DNA of 64,000 nt from Alitta virens (taxonomy: Eukaryota > Annelida > Polychaeta > Phyllodocida > Nereididae): positions 1,559,001-1,623,000 of the forward strand of contig OW028577.1 of NCBI GenBank assembly GCA_932294295.1. Direction: 5' to 3'. Shown one piece after another: positions 38,901 to 48,330 of the stretch; within the stretch, counting starts at the first letter, position 1, and each line of letters starts with the position of its first letter. The notes under the pieces are model-generated. The model saw only the letters and a list, made by a program, of their open reading frames with translations, searched no databases and was not told the DNA's origin. Position numbers and translations under genes: made by a program.

Positions 38901-41900
38901 ACTTGATAAAACCTGTCAACCAACGACATGGGGTTCACCGATCCAGCGTCATAATTAAAACTCTTTGATTCATTCGAAATGGGCTGCTTTCAAGTCACCG
39001 CATTGACTTCATAGCAGTCAGCAGATGCCGGACTCAAAAGAGGACAAGATTCAATCGCTTTGAACTGTATAGCTACAGCCCCCGGCAAGAGGCTAACTGT
39101 AGATCTGTCTTTGAGGAACTAAGTTCAAAATTTATCTTAATATCTTATAAAAAAAATATTCAGCCAACTATGTGGTCAAACTATGTGGTCAAACTATGTG
39201 GTCAGACTATGTGGTCAAACTATGGGGTCATATATGTGGTCCAAATATGTGATCAGACTATGTGGTCAAACTATGGTCAGACTATGGTCAGACTATGCTA
39301 TAATAAAGAGTTGTCCATATGTTAATAAAAAAAGAAAAAAAAGAATAGCAAATATTTATTCTCATACTTTGCTTCATATTTGTTTTACATTATATTGGTA
39401 GTACCTTTCATTAGGTTTTACTATAGTAATTAACAGTCACTTAGTCATTTAGAGTATAACATACCGAACACTGTACTAAAATGTGTAAGATCCATATATA
39501 AAGTACTTAAAACTTTCTCCATTTATTTAAGACTGAGGTAAAGGTCAAATACTAGACGTAACTTCTTATTACACACTACAATATGACAAGAAATATGAAT
39601 TATTAAACTGACGATGTAAATGGCATGACATTCATCATATATGAGATTAAATTGCGAAGAAACTTCTATCAGAAGCCAAGTTGAAGGTTCTTGTCTTTTT
39701 TTTAATCTGATACAAAATTTCATCATAACAGCAACTTATTAGGATTCTTTGCAATTATGGCTTAATTGTTTCCTTCGCTGTGCTGTTCATAGAAAATAAA
39801 ATATGAGCATGATTAAATCCTTAGCATTTCAAATAAATCTTACCCCTGTCAATCAATCAAGTTTTCAAGTTTTAATTAGTGAGGTTTCGGTCGTGACGAG
39901 TACAAATGGCAATGATGTGGGTCGTAATTTGAAGATTGCAACATATCGTCCCAATCCCGCGACTTTTAATTAAAATTGGCATGCTAAATGATAATTCACA
40001 GAAACTCCATCCGAGTCATATTCGAGCAAGGTAATGTTAAATTTGATAATGAGATAAGGATAAGTCATCTGAGACAAAGTCATTATGCCAGGTTATATAA
40101 GCTTTCTATTTACTCCATTGTTTAATTAACGGCTGCTATTTTTGAAACATCAACATTAATTAAGCAAACAAATAAGAACCAAGACACTTCAATGATAAAT
40201 TTTCAATATGTCACTAAATTATCTCATGAAAGTGAAATCTTTGCTAAAATGTGAGAAGTTAAAAAATATCCTCGGACGTCCAAACACCAACTGAATGGTC
40301 AAGTGGTAAGGTAACTGGCTAGTTGCGATGAAGGTCTCGGATTCACATCCTCAGCCCGGGCACTCTCCACGAGCTACTGTTATGTAGCGACCTAAAAACC
40401 AACGCTCTAACCAACTGAGCTACAGGGAATTTCCCGCTAGCCGCTGTAGGGATCAGAGGCGTCAATTTCTCTTGCCGGTTGGGGGGAAGCTGGCCTACTT
40501 TGTCTGTCCCACTGTGACTTTCCCTCGCTCGTACAAGTAGAAGCAGTTAATGTGCGGACACTGGCCAAGAGGTAAATTAATGGTGGATCACTTATACCAA
40601 ACTTATAACTTGTACTGATATGTGGTGATATCAAGCGTAAAGCTGTTTAACAAAGCACCAATGTTCCAAAACAAAAGGGTGTTAAAAAGGGTAATTTTCA
40701 TTGTGAATTTCAGGGAGGGGGAATAATTGCATCATCCCCCCTTCTCAGAAAGTTGGGGGGGGGGGGGGTATATAATACTATATATCCCCCACATCCCCCC
40801 CTGAATCGACGCCACTGGTAGGAATGTTTACTATATGACACTACATCTCAGCTATCCGTTACATGAGACGTTAAAATTGGTGGTGCCTTGTACTCGGTGT
40901 CTATACTGGGGCAAGTTAAAGACCCCACCCATGGGGTAAATGTTTCCTGTGTGATGCCAAGCCTTATCATCTCATTACAACCTGCCTCTGGCAGTTGGTC
41001 ATATAACCTGATTAAGCTTCAGACCATTGAGACAATATATCATTCATGCAAAATATCAGAATTGAAAACCAATAAATCTGTACCTCATATGCCATGCTAT
41101 AGGATACTTATGCGAAAGGCACACAAGAAAATAATCACTATAATATATATTCCAGACACTGAGACATCAAAGAACAAAAAGAATCTTACAAAAAAAACAA
41201 TCACTATGACATCAAATAACAGGCGGTCTGCTTTCATATATTATTCACACAAGGAGGTCTATACCAGTCGAAACATGGAAACGAAAAAGCAAATCAAGAA
41301 GATACGATGGATCAGAAATTCATAATGACACGCACAGCACACCTTTAAAAATATAACAAAATGTAAAATTGACGCGAAAAGTGTGTGATTACACCGATCA
41401 GAGAAGTGACAAAGATTCTAATAGCCTTGTTAGCCCTTGTATCTAGGAGGCTTTTAGTTTTATCAACAAATGAACGCAGCATTTCCATCAGATGACAGCC
41501 AATTTCATAGACTTGGAAACTAAACTCCAGAGCAGAGCTGCTCCAGAGGACGTCATGTCATTCCCAGTGACAGTCCTGCAGCCAATAAGAGTCCTGGATT
41601 CACATAACTTCCTCTGGAGCAGCTCTCTAATTAGTTTCCAAGTCAATGAAATCGTCTGTAAAATATTGAAATATCCAATACAATAAGTTTTATAACAAAG
41701 AACGTTAAATTAGTGACAACCTCCATGTTATTTTTGGATGTAAACGGAAATAACATGCAAGGCATAGAATTAAAGTAATCTAAAATTTCCAATCTTCATT
41801 AAATATATTAGATATTAAAAAGGTTTGATTTGAAAGATTTAGTAAGAAATTCTGTAATACAAAAGCAAATGTGGAGCAAGAACAAAAACCATGAAGGATC

Positions 41901-44900
41901 TTAAGACAAACTGATCCAAACAATGATAAAAAAAACATATCAATGAATAAAGTATTAGCGGAACAACATAACCAACTGAACAAAAGCAGCATATCACGTT
42001 CATGCTCCCTCGATTCACAAGTTAACTAAAAGTTGGGACGGTGCAACCAATGTTAAGGTAATAATGACCAACAGACGCACTGAATAGCTAAATTTACCAC
42101 AAGTTTTTCGCTTGATAGCCCATCCCGCACCGCAACACAGGAGTCCTGAAAAGCCACACACGAGTTAGTCAGCTACAAAGGAAAAAGTGCAGTATAGCGG
42201 ACCCAGATTTATGACCATATTTAACGAGCCTCTTTGCCAGCTATTGCCAGGCCTATGACGTAAAAGTGCTTGAAATCTCTTTATGATGTCACAAACTAAT
42301 TTAGTTATGACGGCGGTTTTCATATTCACGGTAAAGACAGAGTTTATTCTTGCTTTTTCTAGGGGGCTACCGCCCCCAAAACCCCGCTACTTTACACAAA
42401 ATGTTATTCTAATTGTGCTAGAACTTCAATCGTGTGAAATATTTGATAAAACTTAATTTTTAATGGACGCTAAATATGGGCATAGGTTTGGGTCCGCTAT
42501 ACTGCACTAAACCCGCTACAACACTCGACAGACCACACACAAGATGTTAGCCCACGCTCGCTGTACAAGAATTGGTGCTTCAAGATTTCCTCGTTACTGT
42601 ACTTATGCGTGCACAATATGATCTCAAGCATAATGCAATTTCCTTTTTAGAGCTTGAAATAGGTACAAATGTGAGTTTTGTCTGATTTATTTTAAATGTG
42701 AACAAATTTCATGCTCAATGGAGGGTGAAATTTCTCGCTGAGGTTTTGCTGCTGCTCAGCCAATACTTCGCATTGTGTACGCACAAATATATTACATCTG
42801 CACATCAAATTTGGTGGAATATGTCATTGAAAACACTTGTTATTGACATGAAAACATCTATGATGTGATGGGGTCTGTTAAAGGTATTATTTGATCGTTA
42901 AACAGATACATAAAGAGTAGAATTCTCAACACTGATAAATTTCAGTCGATCGTACAACACAGGCCCGAATATGTGCACATCACAGCAAATTGTATGTTAT
43001 CATAGTTTGTGCACAGTATGAAATGGACATATATGATAACATCTAAATGATGCACAAGATACGAGAAAAATGGTGTGTGTGACAGCAAACGGTGGATCAG
43101 ACTCTAGGCAATTTGTTTGTTTATCTCGTTAAGTGCAAGATACGACAGAGAGAAAGTGTCCTCAAAACTGAAGCACACAAGGGCAGAAGTAACTCATGAT
43201 GACAGGCGTCGATTATCTCGGATATTGGCACCGCTTTGTCACTTACTTTTTCGCCAGAATGGGAGCGGATGTTGGCACCGCTTTGTCACTTACTTTTTCG
43301 CCAGAATGGGAGCGGATGTTGGCACCGCTTTGTCACTTACTTTTTCGCCAGAATGGGAGCGGATGTTGGCACCGCTTTGTCACTTACTTTTTCGCCAGAA
43401 TGGGAGCGGATGTTGGCACCGCTTTGTCACTTACTTTTTCGCCAGAATGGGAGCGGATGTTGGCACCGCTTTGTCACTTACTTTTTCGCCAGAATGGGAG
43501 CGGATGTTGGCCTGTTTGCAGTAAACCAGACAGGGGGTCTGCGTCGTCCAGCCCATTGGACTGGATTCGTTCTTTTGTTTCTAGCGCTTTTCTGAAAAAA
43601 GATATGCAAAAATACAGAATACTGATAGTCGTTCCCTTCTGTGTGATTCCATACAGAACCCTCAGGCATCACAAACATAAAGGCATTCAACTGCGTGAAT
43701 GGCCAACCAGACTAGCCAAGGTAAGGACGCTAATCAATACCACAAAAGAACAAATGTTGCAAGCAAATGAGAATACATGACCTTGCTGTACACAATAAGA
43801 GATTGTATGAGCAATAAGAACAATATTTTATTCATCTTCAGCATCCTATTTTGGAGCTGTTTCAATATGGTGAAGTTAACCGTCATCGAAAAGAGAAACC
43901 GAGGAAAAACTAATTAAATTCACATCAGATTTAACACAATGTAATTCAAGGAATATTGCATTATATCACTGTCATCTCAGTTTTCCCTTTCTTGGATTTA
44001 AGTCTGGCTTGTCTTAAGTGTTTCTCTTGTAATCCAATTGGTGAACTTACGAAGCGAGGCCTTCTTTTGGTATAGTGTGACGCAGACCAGAAGAACTGAC
44101 TAGATCTCGTCCGTCGGCATTTTGCAAGTAGACCACTACATCATTCTGAAAGAAGAAAGAAAAAAAGAGAGATATAGCGACCGCTTGGGCTCTCACTTCT
44201 GACCCCGCAACATTTTACGCTGCATTAGATTTGGGACTATGAGGCAATGGATGATAATGGCTGAGAAGGGAAAGATAGGGGAGGGACTAGTCTTCTTACA
44301 TCAAGGTTACCTCCGAGTGAGTGACAATAAGTCGCTATAAATGTCGAGATTAAGGATTGCGTGGCTTGTCCACGGCTTTCCATCTTGCCAGAGATTTCGC
44401 TGAGATTCAAACAGGTGGAATGGGTCTAGGGAAGATTTCATTAAGACCTTTGCATGCAGCGAGACTTTTGCATGATTGCATTCCAGTTCGCGTGATTGTA
44501 AAGGGCTCTGGTTGCGGAAAACAATAATGGTATGCTGCTTTCCATTACAACCAAAAGCTGCTGAAGGGATACAACAGAGAGACTAACCCCCTTTGGTCCG
44601 CTTTTTAACCATGTGGTGCTTTTTGTGCTGGATCTTATATTAACTAAGATACGGTGTCATAGGATGTGATGAGACACTGTTCATTACTTCGGCACGTCAG
44701 GGTTGCGTTAACGTGATCATGATGAATGGGGAGGCAACGAGACCTCCGAGTTGGATGACGTCAGAGGGGGGCATTTCAGATGACCCACACTGTGTTCACC
44801 AAACAAGGCAGACGCGTCTCTAAGGCATGGTCTCATTCTACCATCATCAAACCCATTACTCTCCGAATAAATCAGTCCGTGGTACACCGCCAGACAATCC

Positions 44901-47058
44901 TATCGGGATGGCGGAAGCTGTGTCTAGGGACAGTGTGAGGATAGCGCGGGGGAAGTCTGTTAAGGGTCTGCATTGATTGTGTGTGTTCTTCACATTAAGA
45001 GGATATTCAGTTACCCACTAAGCACCTACAGAGATGCTATCAGTATGCTTAGCTATTATCATTTATCTGCATTTCAGTTGCTTAATGGTGGGCCACAATC
45101 ACACATATTTCATAATATGCTAATGCTGCTATTCAGCTATTCATTTAATCTACTCCACATTCCTATAATTACCAATGATTACACAAGATAGTGTGCAATT
45201 TACTGGAATCAATAAAAAGTCAAGACTCCTAGAAATGGCTGACCATGCAATCAAGCTATCTAAATAATTGGTTTTACAGTTAACAGTTGAAGATGCCCTT
45301 TTTTGCAGGGAAACTGAAATTACTGGAATTCGCAGGCGGTTAGCTTCAAATTTCAGACTTTTTTATTGTTTAGTTTAGGATATTGCTAAAACAGAAATCT
45401 TTAGCAAACTCAGTAAACCCTGACCTTTATCAAAAAATACCAATAGTTCTTATTAAACAATTAATGGTTCACAATGTCACCACCACTGAATGTTTCAAAT
45501 GTGACCTTAGGTCTTTCTTAAGAGCCAACACTGCCAATGTTTAAAATGCATTTTTCTTTTTACTTGTTTTTACATGCTTTTATACTGGGCCATATGAAAA
45601 ACTCCTAGGAGATTATGTAACCCAGTGAAAATATATTTTATAAATAAAAAAAAACACCAAAAAAAAAAACCAAAATAATAACTTTATTACTGAGATACCA
45701 ATATGAAAGGTGGTTAATGCTCTTATTGGCTAGCATTAAGACAGGTTTCCTTGACCTTTCCATTCACATTTACATGATTTTTCTGCTTGTGTAAAGCTTG
45801 GCCAAATCTAGAGAGATGACGATCAATGCGTCTAGTCACTTACTACTGCAGTCAATTCGACTGAGGTTTTTTGCTTTCCCAGGATAGATTTTGTACAACA
45901 GAACCGTCGACTTAAACTTTCACTACAACAGACTAACGTGTGAGCCAGGCCATGCTTCGGAATTGTAAATACGCAGTCCTTGACCTTTGACGAGGGCCTT
46001 GCCTTTCGGGCACAATCCGTTTCCCAATGGTAAATGTCAGAAGGTCACCCGATCACCTGATCAAATATATCAAACTGGATTTAACAGGATATTCGCACTT
46101 CTGCAGGACCTTTCAAATTCAGTGTGCCACGAATATAAATTGCAGGTGCAGTAGACATACATGCGCAAGGTCGTGGGTTCAAAACCTGCAGCCACTTGAT
46201 GGAAGAACTGAACAGACTTCCTTAAACCTTTTATTTATAGAGGATCCACAATCTGGAATAATTTACCTGAAGAAGTTCACAATGCCACCACCACTGAACG
46301 TTTCGAGTCTGACCTTAAGTCTTTCTCAAGGGCCAACACTGCCAATGTTTAACATGCATTTACTTTTTACTTGTTTTACATGTTTATATACTGGGCCATA
46401 TGAAAAACTCCTAGGAGATTATGTAACCCAGTGGAAATATATTAATAAATAAAAAACAAAAACAAAAAAAAACCAATGCCTAACTCCACCCGGTAGCAAA
46501 TGGGTACTCCTGGTTACAATCAATATTAAACTGGGTTTGGTCGCACTTTGTTGCATTCAGCTGTAACAGAGTTGGCAGCACTGGCAATTGTAGAGTGCTT
46601 GACCCAAAGAAGAGCAGTAAAGCTCCATGTTGGGTGGATACTCTCCAGACAGTTGAAAAAGGCTCAAACTTGAACAAGCCTACCCAAGGGTGTATTTGTA
46701 ATTTAAGTTTTTCGTTATCGAGGATCGCAAACATAAAACCCAAGTAAATTCAATTACACGGTACACACATTTACTAATATCACAGAAGATTATGACTTTA
46801 ATCAAGATATATAACATCAGTTCCAAGACTTAATTAGCCAGTTCATGTTATTACCAATGACATATTCTTTCAGAATCTTCAATGACAATAGAAAAACAGT
46901 GCTAATCATAATGATCTTGAAGTGTTAATCGAAGAACTAATTGAAGCGCTAAAGAACGAGATACTTACAGCAGCCGGTAGCATGTGTAACAAGGATTCCC
47001 GGACGGTTACCTCCAGCTGCTCATAGTGGTTTACTGCACTCAATTTGAGGATGGCATC
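16636..47058 (-). CDS. PDE2A: cGMP-stimulated 3',5'-cyclic nucleotide phosphodiesterase 2A, 5' end missing
   Basis: Hydrolyses cAMP and cGMP and is switched on by cGMP binding to GAF-B. Twenty-eight exons were placed, about 851 codons plus stop; human PDE2A has 941 residues. Order: N-terminal domain, GAF-A, GAF-B, catalytic domain. All have GT-AG junctions and compatible phases. Two parts are missing: one small exon of about 16 residues between 42098 and 35990, and the extreme N-terminus upstream of 47058. Key blocks are CSVF and [16 protein letters not shown] in [16 protein letters not shown], and [10 protein letters not shown] in the active site. The frame closes at TGA 16638-16636 after an acidic tail, DDEEES. 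Introns are mostly 150 bp to 4 kb. The domain blocks below list the exons. Confidence 0.97.
18515..18526. repeat. 12-base G run in a PDE2A intron
   Basis: Homopolymer of G in the intron between the 18368-18442 and 18684-18731 exons. Confidence 0.9.
18939..19336. mobile_element. hAT-type MITE with 8-bp target duplication
   Basis: The element runs from 18947 to 19328 (382 bp). It is flanked on both sides by the perfect octamer GATTTTGC (18939-18946 and 19329-19336). An 8-bp duplication is the hallmark of hAT transposons. The ends are inverted: TAGGGTGGTCATTGATAT on the left, TAGGGTTGTCATCGATAT as the complement of the right. No transposase frame is present. The left end lies about 30 bases upstream of the PDE2A exon 18827-18914. 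Confidence 0.92.
20499..25624 (-). CDS. PDE2A: PDE2A GAF-B exons (cGMP-binding domain)
   Basis: Exons 25585-25624, 24913-24976, 23944-24025, 22054-22120, 21204-21285, 20696-20846 and 20499-20576. They encode [102 protein letters not shown] and the linker helix [18 protein letters not shown] binds the activating cGMP in this family, and its pocket segments are well kept. The NKFDE-type signature reads NK, five residues, F, three residues, D, V, so its glutamate is replaced by valine. The 22054-22120 exon sits next to a 56-bp tandem repeat. Confidence 0.96.
21405..21474 (+). mobile_element. SINE family A tail fragment
   Basis: Contains GGTGTGGACTCCAGCCTTAT and CATTACGTCTGCCTCTGG, the 3' part of SINE family A. 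It abuts the MITE family 2 copy that follows. Confidence 0.55.
21475..21642. mobile_element. MITE family 2, copy 1 (degenerate)
   Basis: Left end TACACTCGGGGTGATCGAAA. The complement of the right end begins TAACACTTGGGTTCATCGAA. It is the eroded relative of the element at 24265-24488, in the intron between the 21204-21285 and 22054-22120 exons. Confidence 0.7.
22121..22462. repeat. 56-bp tandem repeat abutting a PDE2A splice acceptor
   Basis: Six copies of a 56-bp unit. GTTTACATCATCAG recurs at 22133, 22189, 22245, 22301, 22357 and 22413, exactly 56 bases apart. The array starts at the acceptor of exon 22054-22120 and runs upstream into the intron. On the minus strand each unit holds GTCTAACTGATGATG, a good branch-point-like sequence. 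Copies differ by only a few bases. Confidence 0.95.
24265..24488. mobile_element. MITE family 2, copy 2 (TA-flanked, mariner-like)
   Basis: Inverted ends of about 44 bp: TACACTCGGGGTCATTGACA on the left, TACACTCGGGGTCATCGAAT as the complement of the right. The outermost bases are TA on both sides, as expected for a Tc1/mariner-type duplication. The interior holds a 15-base C run at 24307-24321 and no coding frame. It lies in a PDE2A intron. Confidence 0.85.
26100..33902 (-). CDS. PDE2A: PDE2A GAF-A exons
   Basis: Exons 33850-33902, 30168-30242, 27917-27958, 27659-27727, 26650-26780 and 26100-26211. They read in order [87 protein letters not shown] and [20 protein letters not shown] in this family mainly serves dimer contacts. 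The NKFDE-type signature reads NK, five residues, F, three residues, D, C: the last glutamate is cysteine. Confidence 0.95.
28215..28350 (-). mobile_element. SINE family A fragment
   Basis: On the minus strand it contains the family tail, including GGACTCCAAGCAACCTTATC, and TCTCATTGTTACATCTGCC. It lies in a PDE2A intron. Confidence 0.55.
29050..29155. repeat. Degenerate GATT repeat
   Basis: Irregular runs of GATTGATT, GACTGA and GATTAACA. They are followed by a fragment (GAGGCAAGTTCTTGCC) like the end of SINE family A. The rest of this PDE2A intron shows no gene. Confidence 0.6.
30655..30905 (+). mobile_element. SINE family A, full-length-like copy with ATCT tail
   Basis: Head with an A-box-like TCTAGTGGTAAGACGC and a B-box-like GGTTCAATCCC. 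The body has GAGACATTAAATTGGCGGTC and GAGGCAAGTAAAAGATCCCA. It ends in (TATC)n. This is the clearest copy and shows that the family ends in a tetramer microsatellite. Confidence 0.85.
31784..32090. mobile_element. Inverted-repeat element family 3, left-end copy
   Basis: Starts TTAAAGGGGAACTAAAGGAC and aligns for over 150 bp with the segment starting at 32477 (both contain AATATATTGCAGT). It holds a CRE octamer at 31973-31980. The right boundary is not clear. Confidence 0.6.
32427..32448. repeat. 22-base C run in a PDE2A intron
   Basis: The longest homopolymer in the window, located between the two left-end copies of element family 3. Confidence 0.95.
32477..33603. mobile_element. Inverted-repeat element family 3, possibly complete copy
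   Basis: Left end TTAAAGGGGAACTAACGG. The complement of the right end begins TTAAAGGGGTACTAACAC. If these pair, the element is about 1.13 kb and carries a GATA microsatellite (32966-33040) inside. No transposase frame is seen. Confidence 0.55.
32966..33040. repeat. GATA microsatellite
   Basis: Runs of GATA interrupted by GAAATAAATA, in a PDE2A intron. Confidence 0.9.
33984..34160. mobile_element. MITE family 4, 177 bp with ~50-bp inverted ends
   Basis: Left end GGGCTACTATTTACCAATAG; complement of the right end GGACTACTATTTACCAATAG. Both arms continue through AGGGAGC and AACTGCGCCCAAA. The interior holds a CRE octamer at 34042. Half of a related element (TTACGTCATTAAACAATGG, GGCTCCCTCTATA) lies at 26518-26575. 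Confidence 0.9.
34352..34405. promoter_or_regulatory. Pair of CRE octamers in a PDE2A intron
   Basis: TGACGTCA occurs at 34352-34359 and at 34398-34405, and a near copy (GACGTCAC) at about 34335. TGACGTCA is the full palindromic binding site of CREB/ATF factors. Function is not shown by sequence alone. Confidence 0.4.
34579..47058 (-). CDS. PDE2A: PDE2A N-terminal domain exons
   Basis: Exons 46969-47058, 44051-44145, 42098-42145, 35935-35990, 35077-35136 and 34579-34690. They match the family region before GAF-A. 46969-47058 reads [20 protein letters not shown], like the family's DALLSLG...GLQRAVKEAL. 44051-44145 reads [13 protein letters not shown]. 42098-42145 reads [12 protein letters not shown], like RLGCNGLGFSDL. 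35935-35990 reads [16 protein letters not shown] and 35077-35136 starts [11 protein letters not shown]. The exon at 42098 ends in phase 2 and the one at 35990 begins needing phase 1, so at least one small exon is missing between them. Phases otherwise agree. Confidence 0.88.
37651..37881. repeat. 231-bp direct duplication, copy 1
   Basis: Matches 38898-39129 in the same orientation with only a handful of differences (for example TGACACGG against CGACATGG). The spacing is about 1.25 kb. No coding frame spans it. It is either a recent segmental copy or two copies of an interspersed repeat. Confidence 0.92.
38133..38346. repeat. ATCT/GTCT microsatellite
   Basis: About 210 bp of interspersed TCTA and TCTG tetramers in a PDE2A intron. 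Confidence 0.95.
38600..38657 (-). CDS. Possible alternative first exon of PDE2A
   Basis: An ATG at 38657 opens [19 protein letters not shown] and ends at a strong donor, A|GTAAGT, in phase 1. That is exactly the phase needed to enter the PDE2A exon 35935-35990. An in-frame TAG lies three codons upstream of the ATG, so the frame could start here. The paired cysteines near the N-terminus would suit palmitoylation. In mammals, PDE2A isoforms differ by alternative first exons, one of them lipid-modified. The phase match has a one in three chance of being accidental and no homology supports the sequence. Confidence 0.25.
38898..39129. repeat. 231-bp direct duplication, copy 2
   Basis: See copy 1 at 37651-37881. 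The two copies bracket the 38.1-kb microsatellite and the candidate alternative first exon. Confidence 0.92.
39165..39300. repeat. 13-bp minisatellite
   Basis: About ten copies of AACTATGTGGTCA, with one-base and three-base variants, directly after duplication copy 2. Confidence 0.92.
40296..41036 (+). mobile_element. SINE family A, interrupted copy
   Basis: Head at 40296-40391 (TCAAGTGGTAAGGTAACTGG, B-box-like GGATTCACATCC, GAGCTACTG). The body resumes at about 40860 with GAGACGTTAAAATTGGTGG and GGGGCAAGTTAAAGACCCCA and ends near 41036. The 470-bp interruption holds a second tRNA-like head on the minus strand at about 40385-40440 (TAGCTCAGTTGGTTAGAGC) and a 14-base G run at 40755-40768. Confidence 0.75.
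41502..41652. mobile_element. Small inverted-repeat element (151 bp)
   Basis: Left arm TTTCATAGACTTGGAAACTA; complement of the right arm TTTCATTGACTTGGAAACTA. The arms continue through GAGCTGCTCCAGAGGA for about 45 bp. The left arm also contains a local palindrome, CTCCAGAGCAGAGCTGCTCC. It lies in a PDE2A intron and has no coding capacity. Confidence 0.85.
42186..42508. mobile_element. MITE family 1, copy 2
   Basis: A 323-bp relative of 13523-13819. Both ends begin AGTGCAGTATAGCGGACCC when read inward, a perfect 19-bp terminal match. It lies 40 bases upstream of the PDE2A exon 42098-42145. Confidence 0.9.
43225..43510. repeat. 47-bp tandem repeat open in all three forward frames
   Basis: Six copies of a 47-bp unit. 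GGCACCGC recurs at 43227, 43274, 43321, 43368, 43415 and 43462, exactly 47 bases apart, and the copies are almost identical. Since 47 is not a multiple of three, each forward frame reads the same 47-residue cycle, and none has a stop. I do not call this a gene. The array lies in a PDE2A intron. Confidence 0.95.
45425..45660 (+). mobile_element. LINE 3' end, copy 1
   Basis: Closely matches 46262-46465 (TCACAATGTCACCACCACTG, then ACTGGGCCATATGAAAAACT) and ends in an A-rich tail. It is the decayed end of a non-LTR retrotransposon with a short 3' untranslated region. Confidence 0.7.
46195..46465 (+). pseudogene. LINE reverse-transcriptase C-terminus and 3' end, copy 2
   Basis: One frame reads [20 protein letters not shown] followed by [13 protein letters not shown] and a stop. 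This is the usual carboxyl end of non-LTR retrotransposon polyproteins (W-N-x-L-P ... F-x-x-x-L-K). It continues into the same 3' tail as copy 1 and ends in ATAAATAAAAAAC. The frame is broken upstream. A tRNA-like B box (GGGTTCAAAACC) lies just before it at about 46174. Confidence 0.72.
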
Positions 47059-47224
47059 CTGCAACAATAACAAACACACTCCATCATCATTAAGTCCCTG
47101 CATCAGCAGCCGCCCGGCATCAACATTGCATCTTCACAAGGCTACATGGCATAATGCATCCAGTGAAGGCAAAGCACACTTGCCAAACATGCTTACCTAC
47201 ATTGAACATCATATCAAACTACAC

Positions 47225-47655
47225 GTTTACCTTGAAGCTGCACTGTCTGTCAAATTTGCGATTTTGTAAGACTCAATCAAATAGTTCATAAATAACCTTT
47301 ATTAATCAAGGCACACTAAATTTGTGTGATCTAATGATTTTATCAGACATTAATTACTAAAAAAAATAAATTATACATTGAGAGAAAATCCAGACCAAAA
47401 CATTGGAAACACAATGGAAATGACATCATGACATCATCACCATTATTCAGTAATGTGACGTCATCACTGGGTTTTGTTTACATATTGAGTTTTTGATGGC
47501 ATAAAAAACTAATATTTATATTATTTATTGAAAATTAAAGCTAAATTGTTGTGCAAAAATGGGCATGTAATGGTAAAATATATCATGAAACAAGAAGGCA
47601 GTATTGATTTATATCATTACTTTCATGTGCAAATTTGACAGACAGTGCACCTTTA
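47225..47655. mobile_element. MITE family 5, about 430 bp
   Basis: Left end GCTGCACTGTCTGTCAAATT; complement of the right end GGTGCACTGTCTGTCAAATT. The arms share about 22 bp. The interior has a CRE octamer at 47456. It lies about 170 bases upstream of the PDE2A exon 46969-47058. Confidence 0.82.
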
Positions 47656-47689
47656 AGTAGTGCTTTTCTTGCGCAACTGTTCGCACTGT

Positions 47690-48330
47690 AATCTACCTCA
47701 CATTCAAAACCATCGCACCATTAAGACCAGTACATTTAGCGGAACAAAACTGTTTGCACTATAATCTACCTCACATTCAAAACTATCTCAGAAAATCTGT
47801 TGAAGAATTGTAGCAGAATATGTGACCAGATTCATTCAAATGACTCTGTCTAACTCCTACGTCATGGATATGGCGTAAAGACCATTGAATGACGCACAGC
47901 ATGTATTACAGTACCTGTATGAACTATTCACCAGTGGCAGAAGACGAGTGGCTAAAGCTCGCACTAATAAGAGATATCAAAATACGTTTGCACCTGTATC
48001 TATCAAGTCCATCAAGTACTTACATGAATGTTCACAATTGCAATCTCTACCAGCTTGAAACTGCTCATGTGTACACGAAAGAATTTCACATGTTTGACAA
48101 ATAAAAGTATGTCATGTTATGTTATCATTGATTCATTATGTACTATCATTTATCTCACATTCAAAACTATCGCATCATTAAAACCAGTGCATTTAGTTTA
48201 TTAACATCGTTTGCCCTCTAATCTAACTCAAGTTCAAAACAATCTTGACAATATGACCAGTAAATTAAGCTTAACGATTCTTTGCACCGACTCACATTAA
48301 AAACTGTCCAACCATAATAACCAGGATTTG
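47690..48330. repeat. Degenerate tandem repeat
   Basis: The phrase CTACCTCACATTCAAAAC and its variants recur near 47693, 47767, 48150, 48226 and 48288, often followed by ATTAAGACCAG. The copies are diverged and unevenly spaced. Confidence 0.6.

Noticed and set aside
43117..43780. Three overlapping forward reading frames of 119-194 codons
   Set aside because: All are produced by the 47-bp tandem repeat, and their non-repeat ends show no similarity or exon signals.
46027..46452. A 141-codon plus-strand frame
   Set aside because: It reads the wrong frame of the LINE fragment. The LINE-type sequence is in another frame and is broken upstream.
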